DNA of 16,326 bases, taken from the NCBI GenBank assembly GCA_040902585.1, contig JBBDXA010000203.1, positions 1 to 16,326 of the forward strand. The letters run 5' to 3'. Positions 13,392 through 16,326 of this stretch are shown one piece after another. This stretch comes from JBBDXA01 sp040902585. GTDB taxonomy: Bacteria; Planctomycetota; Phycisphaerae; Phycisphaerales; Phycisphaeraceae. The notes beneath the pieces were generated by a model, which saw nothing but the letters and a program-made list of their open reading frames with translations, was not told where the DNA came from and did not search any database. Within the stretch, counting starts at the first letter, position 1. Each line of letters starts with the position of its first letter. Position numbers and translations under genes: made by a program.

Positions 13392-13706
13392 TCACTTGAA
13401 GCGAATGAACGGCCGAATCGAATGCACCGTCAGCGGCCCGATGCGGGGGACGATGTCCAGGTCTTCAGGTTTCGTGAACGGCCCGATGCTAGAGCGATGT
13501 TCGACCATCGCCTGCCCCAGTTTCGGCCCGATGCCCGGAAGCAGGGAAAGCGTCGCGGGGTCGGCTGTATTCACATCGATGCGAAAGCCAAGGCCGCGCG
13601 GCCGCACCTCCTCGCGATGCAGCGGGCGGTTCAGCCGCAGCGCCAGCGCAAGGGCCAGCATCGCCAAAGTGAACAGCGCAACCAGGCAGGTGACTCTGCG
13701 GGACAT
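13392..13706 (-). CDS. ComEA-like helix-hairpin-helix protein, membrane anchored
   Basis: A 104-residue protein with one N-terminal membrane helix (about 5-24, CLVALFTLAMLALALAL), a short linker, then a ComEA-type double helix-hairpin-helix: IDVNTADPATLSLLPGIGPK, then VEHRSSIGPFTKPEDL and VPRIGPLTVHSIRPF. The DVNTA start is a hallmark of the family. ComEA-like proteins bind DNA nonspecifically outside the inner membrane and help DNA uptake, but many short relatives have no proven role. The start at 13706 gives a normal membrane anchor; longer in-frame starts exist (13799) but overlap the pseudopilin gene end and lack similarity. It is 43 bases downstream of the pseudopilin gene, a pairing that fits envelope or DNA uptake machinery. 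Confidence 0.85.
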   Translation of the reverse strand: MSRRVTCLVALFTLAMLALALALRLNRPLHREEVRPRGLGFRIDVNTADPATLSLLPGIGPKLGQAMVEHRSSIGPFTKPEDLDIVPRIGPLTVHSIRPFIRFK

Positions 13707-13749
13707 GCCGAAATGATACAGCCGGGAACGAGCAGCCCGGCAACGGTCT

Positions 13750-14253
13750 TTATTGTTTGATTTTGAAGTCTTCACCCGCACCATCAATGGACACATCACG
13801 GGCGATTACGCGAACCTGCCCGGTCACGGGCGAGAATCGCCAGCCGGTGTCCTCGCCGGAGTCAGGATCGATGACCGACTTCTCATCGGGCGAACTTCCA
13901 TCGCTGACGAAGACCGGATCGCCCGTGGCGGGTGCGATGTAGCTCTGCGGCATGCGGCGAAGGTACGGGCCATAAATGTGACTGGTGGTTTTCACGGCTG
14001 AAACCGCGCCGTCGATATCGGTGAACTGCGTCAACTGCAACACGAACTGAGCCTCCGTCGGCGGCGTGCCCTGATGCTCGATGAGATACCGCTCCAGCGC
14101 GGACTGAAGGATGATCAGGTCAGCCTCGAAAGCAGCCTTGGGAGCGCGCTCGGCGACCGAACTGAGGCGGGGCAGCGCGATGGCACCGATCACAGCAATG
14201 ATCGAAACCACGAGCACCAACTCGATCAGCGAAAAGGCTGCGCGGGTTTGCAT
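13750..14253 (-). CDS. Type II secretion/type IV pilus-like pseudopilin (GspG/PulG-like)
   Basis: A 167-residue protein with a class III (prepilin) signal: MQTRAAF then SLIELVLVVSIIAVIGAIAL. Mature residue 1 would be Phe7, Glu11 would be the conserved Glu5, and position -1 is Ala6 instead of the usual Gly. The long hydrophobic helix is followed by a helical arm (AFEADLIILQSALERYLIEH) and a C-terminal part with GPYLRRMPQ and GWRFSPVTGQV, as in major pseudopilins of the GspG type. Planctomycetes carry many such stand-alone prepilin-like genes. The start at 14253 was preferred over 14301 because prepilin leaders are short. No clear ribosome site is seen. Overlapping frames at 13753-13799 belong to no other gene. 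Confidence 0.85.
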   Translation of the reverse strand: MQTRAAFSLIELVLVVSIIAVIGAIALPRLSSVAERAPKAAFEADLIILQSALERYLIEHQGTPPTEAQFVLQLTQFTDIDGAVSAVKTTSHIYGPYLRRMPQSYIAPATGDPVFVSDGSSPDEKSVIDPDSGEDTGWRFSPVTGQVRVIARDVSIDGAGEDFKIKQ

Positions 14254-14395
14254 ATTTGCTGGGGCCACATTCCAACCATCGCATTTGCAGACCTGTTGCA
14301 ACCAGCATCAGCCGCCTTCTTCATGGCGGGCGACCGGCCCTGACCGATACAATCGAAACAATCCTGACAGATCACACCCTCATAAGGAGCACGAC

Positions 14396-14698
14396 ATGAG
14401 ACATCAATCCCGATCAGGCGCTTCCATGCTTTTGGCGGCCGGTGCCCTACTGCTGGCCGGTTACTGGCTTGGGGCCTCGCAGCCCGCATCGACCGTGGTT
14501 GCCCAAGACACGGCGGCAGCGGCAGGCGACGCGAAGGACGCAGCCGAGGCAGCGTTTTCCAGCGTGCCCATGGGCGTGAGCATTCCCAACGGTGGGGCGG
14601 CTGTGGTCAAAGGCCGCGATGGCTACGCCTACATCGTGGACTCGCGCGGCATCTGGGTACGGGCCGCCCAATCCGGCAAACCCTTGCCGCTGCCCTGA
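14396..14698 (+). CDS. Small exported or membrane-anchored protein of unknown function
   Basis: A 100-residue protein with a strong ribosome site (AAGGAG, seven bases before the ATG at 14396). An N-terminal basic stretch (RHQSRSG) and a hydrophobic segment (about 11-28, LLAAGALLLAGYWLG) form a signal peptide or membrane anchor. An Ala-rich linker (AAAAGDAKDAAEAA) follows, then about 40 residues ending GGAAVVKGRDGYAYIVDSRG and IWVRAAQ. The end resembles a single beta-repeat, but I do not recognise the family. It is divergent from the pseudopilin gene and may be monocistronic, since a 193-base spacer with its own promoter candidate separates it from the next gene. Confidence 0.7.
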   Translation: MRHQSRSGASMLLAAGALLLAGYWLGASQPASTVVAQDTAAAAGDAKDAAEAAFSSVPMGVSIPNGGAAVVKGRDGYAYIVDSRGIWVRAAQSGKPLPLP

Positions 14699-14739
14699 TG
14701 GGACACCCGATGTTGCCGATCCTGAATTGAAGGCAATTG

Positions 14740-14766
14740 TTTACAGACCCTCCGCGTTCGTATCAT
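14740..14766 (+). promoter_or_regulatory. Candidate promoter upstream of the haem/DUF1592 gene
   Basis: TTTACA (14740-14745) and TATCAT (14761-14766) each match five of six sigma70 consensus bases. The 15-base spacing is shorter than ideal. It would give a leader of about 120 bases before 14892. Confidence 0.35.
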
Positions 14767-14820
14767 GGGGTAACCGTGGTAGCCAAGGGTTGAACCGCCC
14801 GCCCACCAGGGATCCCCGCC

Positions 14821-14855
14821 CGACTTGAATGTTAAGTCGCTGAAACAGCAGACTT
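14821..14855 (+). promoter_or_regulatory. Leader with two mutually exclusive hairpins
   Basis: CGACTT (14821-14826) can pair with AAGTCG (14834-14839). That same AAGTC and the adjoining GCTG can instead pair with CAGC and GACTT (ending 14855), giving a 9-bp stem with one bulged A and an AAA loop. The shared strand makes the two folds exclusive. They lie between the promoter candidate and the ATG at 14892. No U tract follows, so an effect on translation would be likelier than termination. Confidence 0.35.
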
Positions 14856-14891
14856 TAAGTTGACTCTACGAATGGAATTGACACCCAACGC

Positions 14892-16326
14892 ATGAGCAGA
14901 CTCCCTTGGAAGCTTCAACTTGCCGTGGCCGGTACCGTCATCAATTTGACGGTATTGGTTGTTGTTTTGGCCTCGCGCGGCGGCGGGCAGGCCGAAAAAC
15001 CTGCCAATCCCGTCCAGGCGGCACTCGTCTCGACCAATTCCGGTACCACCACTTCGACCGTGCCGGCCTCCGCGCCGGACCCGTTTGAAGCCAAAGTCAA
15101 GCCCTTTCTCGTCACCTACTGCTACGGCTGCCACGGCGCAGAAAAGCAGAAGGCTGACCTCGCCCTGCACGGCTACGGCAATTCCAAGAGCATTCTCCGC
15201 GATCGCAAGACCTGGCTGAGCGTCGCAGCCATGATCAAGTCCGGCGAAATGCCCGCGGGCAAGGGTGCCAAGCCCACGCAGCACGAGCGCGACTTTCTCG
15301 TAACTTGGATCGATGCCACGCTCAACGACATCGACTGCACCAACCGCGATCCCGGTCGCGTCACCATTCATCGCCTCAACCGCGAAGAATACAACAACTC
15401 AGTGCGCGATCTCGTCGGAGTCGAATTCCGCCCTGCCGACGATTTCCCTACCGATGACGTGGGCTACGGCTTCGACAATATCGGCGATGTCCTCAGCTTG
15501 CCGCCCGTGCTGATGGAAAAATATATGAAGGCCGCCCAGCAGGTCGCGGCCGCGGCGGTGGCGGCTGACCCGGGGCGCTCGCCCACCAACCTTCAGCGCG
15601 TCGAGCCGCGCAACATGGAAGGCGGCGAACGCGACAACCGCGAACGCAAGCTCATGACCGAAGGTGACATGTTCATCGATGTCACCTTCCCGCGCAACGG
15701 GCTCTACGAATTCCGTATCGATGCCTACGGCGACCTGGCCGGTGATGAGCCGCCGAAGATGATCCTCCTGCTCGATGACAAGGAAATCAAATCCTTCGAC
15801 GTCGCCAACGAAGCGGGCAGCACGAAGATTTACACGCATCAGCTCGACCTCAAGGCCGGCAAGAAAAAGCTCACGCTGCGCTACCCCAACAACTTCGTCG
15901 ATCAAAACAATCCGAACGCCAAACGGCGCGACCGCAATCTGCACCTGCGTTACGTTGAAATCCTCGGCCCCATCGTGGACAAGCCCGAACTGCTCACGCC
16001 GCATCAGCTTTTCGTCGCCGCGCCTAAATCCGACGGCAGCGGGTGGAAGGAAGCGGCGACGGAGATTCTCGATCGCCTCGCCCGCCGGGCGTTTCGAAGG
16101 CCGGTGTCGAAGGAGGAAGTGGCCAAGCTCGTGAAGTTCGTCGAGATGACCAAAGCCAACGGCGATACCTTCGAGCAGGGCATCGAACTGGCGACCACGG
16201 CTGTCCTCTGCTCGCCGCACTTCCTGTTCCGTATCGAGCTGGACCCGGCCCCGAATGATCCCGAGCAAATCCGCAAGCTCAACGACCACGAACTGGCCGC
16301 CCGCCTCAGCAACTTCCTCTGGAGCA
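14892..16326 (+). CDS. Planctomycete membrane-anchored cytochrome c / DUF1587-DUF1595-DUF1592 protein, 3' truncated
   Basis: The frame from the ATG at 14892 is open for 478 codons to the window edge. Order of parts: N-terminal membrane anchor (about 9-27); Ser/Thr/Pro-rich linker; PSCyt1-like haem module with CYGCH (77-81) and GEMPAGK (118-124), where Met120 could be the sixth haem ligand; DUF1587 from RVTIHRLNREEYNNSVRDLVG (first residue 156) to about 220; a beta-rich segment (about 258-355, GLYEFRIDAYG, LKAGKKKLTLRYP) like a carbohydrate-binding module; DUF1595 (about 388-450, LARRAFRRPVSKEEV); and the start of DUF1592 (LAARLSNFLWS). Full-length relatives are about 750-1000 residues. They are abundant in Planctomycetota, often beside a DUF1552 gene, which would lie to the right. 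A role in periplasmic electron transfer or polymer processing is inferred. No strong ribosome site is seen. Confidence 0.92.
   Translation, partial: MSRLPWKLQLAVAGTVINLTVLVVVLASRGGGQAEKPANPVQAALVSTNSGTTTSTVPASAPDPFEAKVKPFLVTYCYGCHGAEKQKADLALHGYGNSKSILRDRKTWLSVAAMIKSGEMPAGKGAKPTQHERDFLVTWIDATLNDIDCTNRDPGRVTIHRLNREEYNNSVRDLVGVEFRPADDFPTDDVGYGFDNIGDVLSLPPVLMEKYMKAAQQVAAAAVAADPGRSPTNLQRVEPRNMEGGERDNRERKLMTEGDMFIDVTFPRNGLYEFRIDAYGDLAGDEPPKMILLLDDKEIKSFDVANEAGSTKIYTHQLDLKAGKKKLTLRYPNNFVDQNNPNAKRRDRNLHLRYVEILGPIVDKPELLTPHQLFVAAPKSDGSGWKEAATEILDRLARRAFRRPVSKEEVAKLVKFVEMTKANGDTFEQGIELATTAVLCSPHFLFRIELDPAPNDPEQIRKLNDHELAARLSNFLWS

Noticed and set aside
14340..14395. TACAAT (14348-14353) as promoter for the 100-residue protein
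   Set aside because: No acceptable -35 box is found 16-18 bases upstream, so support is too weak.
15399..16289. 296-codon minus-strand frame at the right end
   Set aside because: It is antisense to the continuous CYGCH/DUF1587/DUF1595 frame, which has clear family motifs. Long antisense frames are expected in GC-rich coding DNA.

Overview
The window reads as a piece of a moderately GC-rich planctomycete genome, probably from the Phycisphaerae side of the phylum, and probably a draft or metagenome assembly because it contains a 10-base run of N. The main lineage evidence is the gene running off the right edge: a membrane-anchored protein with a CxxCH haem site followed by DUF1587, DUF1595 and DUF1592-type segments, an architecture typical of Planctomycetota. 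The secreted SGNH-like protein and the broken polysaccharide pyruvyl transferase-like gene fit the same phylum.

Layout. (1) 3-5772, plus strand: a fatty acid synthesis cluster, plsX (5' truncated), fabH, fabD, fabG, acpP and fabF. plsX and fabH overlap by ATGA, and acpP has two good sigma70-like promoter candidates of its own. Together these genes supply acyl-ACP chain initiation (FabH, FabD), elongation (FabF, FabG), the carrier (AcpP) and the link to phospholipid synthesis (PlsX). The fabH-fabD junction is abnormal. It holds an assembly gap, two inverted copies of one 26-bp palindromic element, a heptamer array, and two reverse-strand coding scraps (a Fis-type HTH tail and the first 22 residues of an OppB/DppB-like permease). 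(2) 5941-11928, minus strand: a SufT/MIP18-type Fe-S assembly protein, a decayed polysaccharide pyruvyl transferase-like pseudogene, a secreted SGNH-like hydrolase, a secreted alpha/beta hydrolase, a PepSY-type membrane protein paired with a DUF2271 protein, and a two-gene unit of a 79-residue helical protein plus an HNH nuclease-like protein. (3) 12001-14253, minus strand: glyA, a ComEA-like helix-hairpin-helix protein and a type II pseudopilin. (4) 14396-16326, plus strand: a 100-residue exported or membrane protein of unknown function and the partial haem/DUF1592 protein.

The most interesting structure is in the spacers. Three unrelated palindromic elements (at 1758/2105, 8514/8581 and 9734/9812) each occur as two copies in inverted orientation. 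This is the arrangement of REP doublets or REPINs. In the 8514/8581 pair, a T-A base pair in one stem is replaced by C-G in the other, so stem pairing has been kept. No transposase, CRISPR array, tRNA or rRNA was seen. No previously undescribed multi-gene system can be demonstrated; the best candidates are the REPIN-like doublets and the small-protein/HNH pair.
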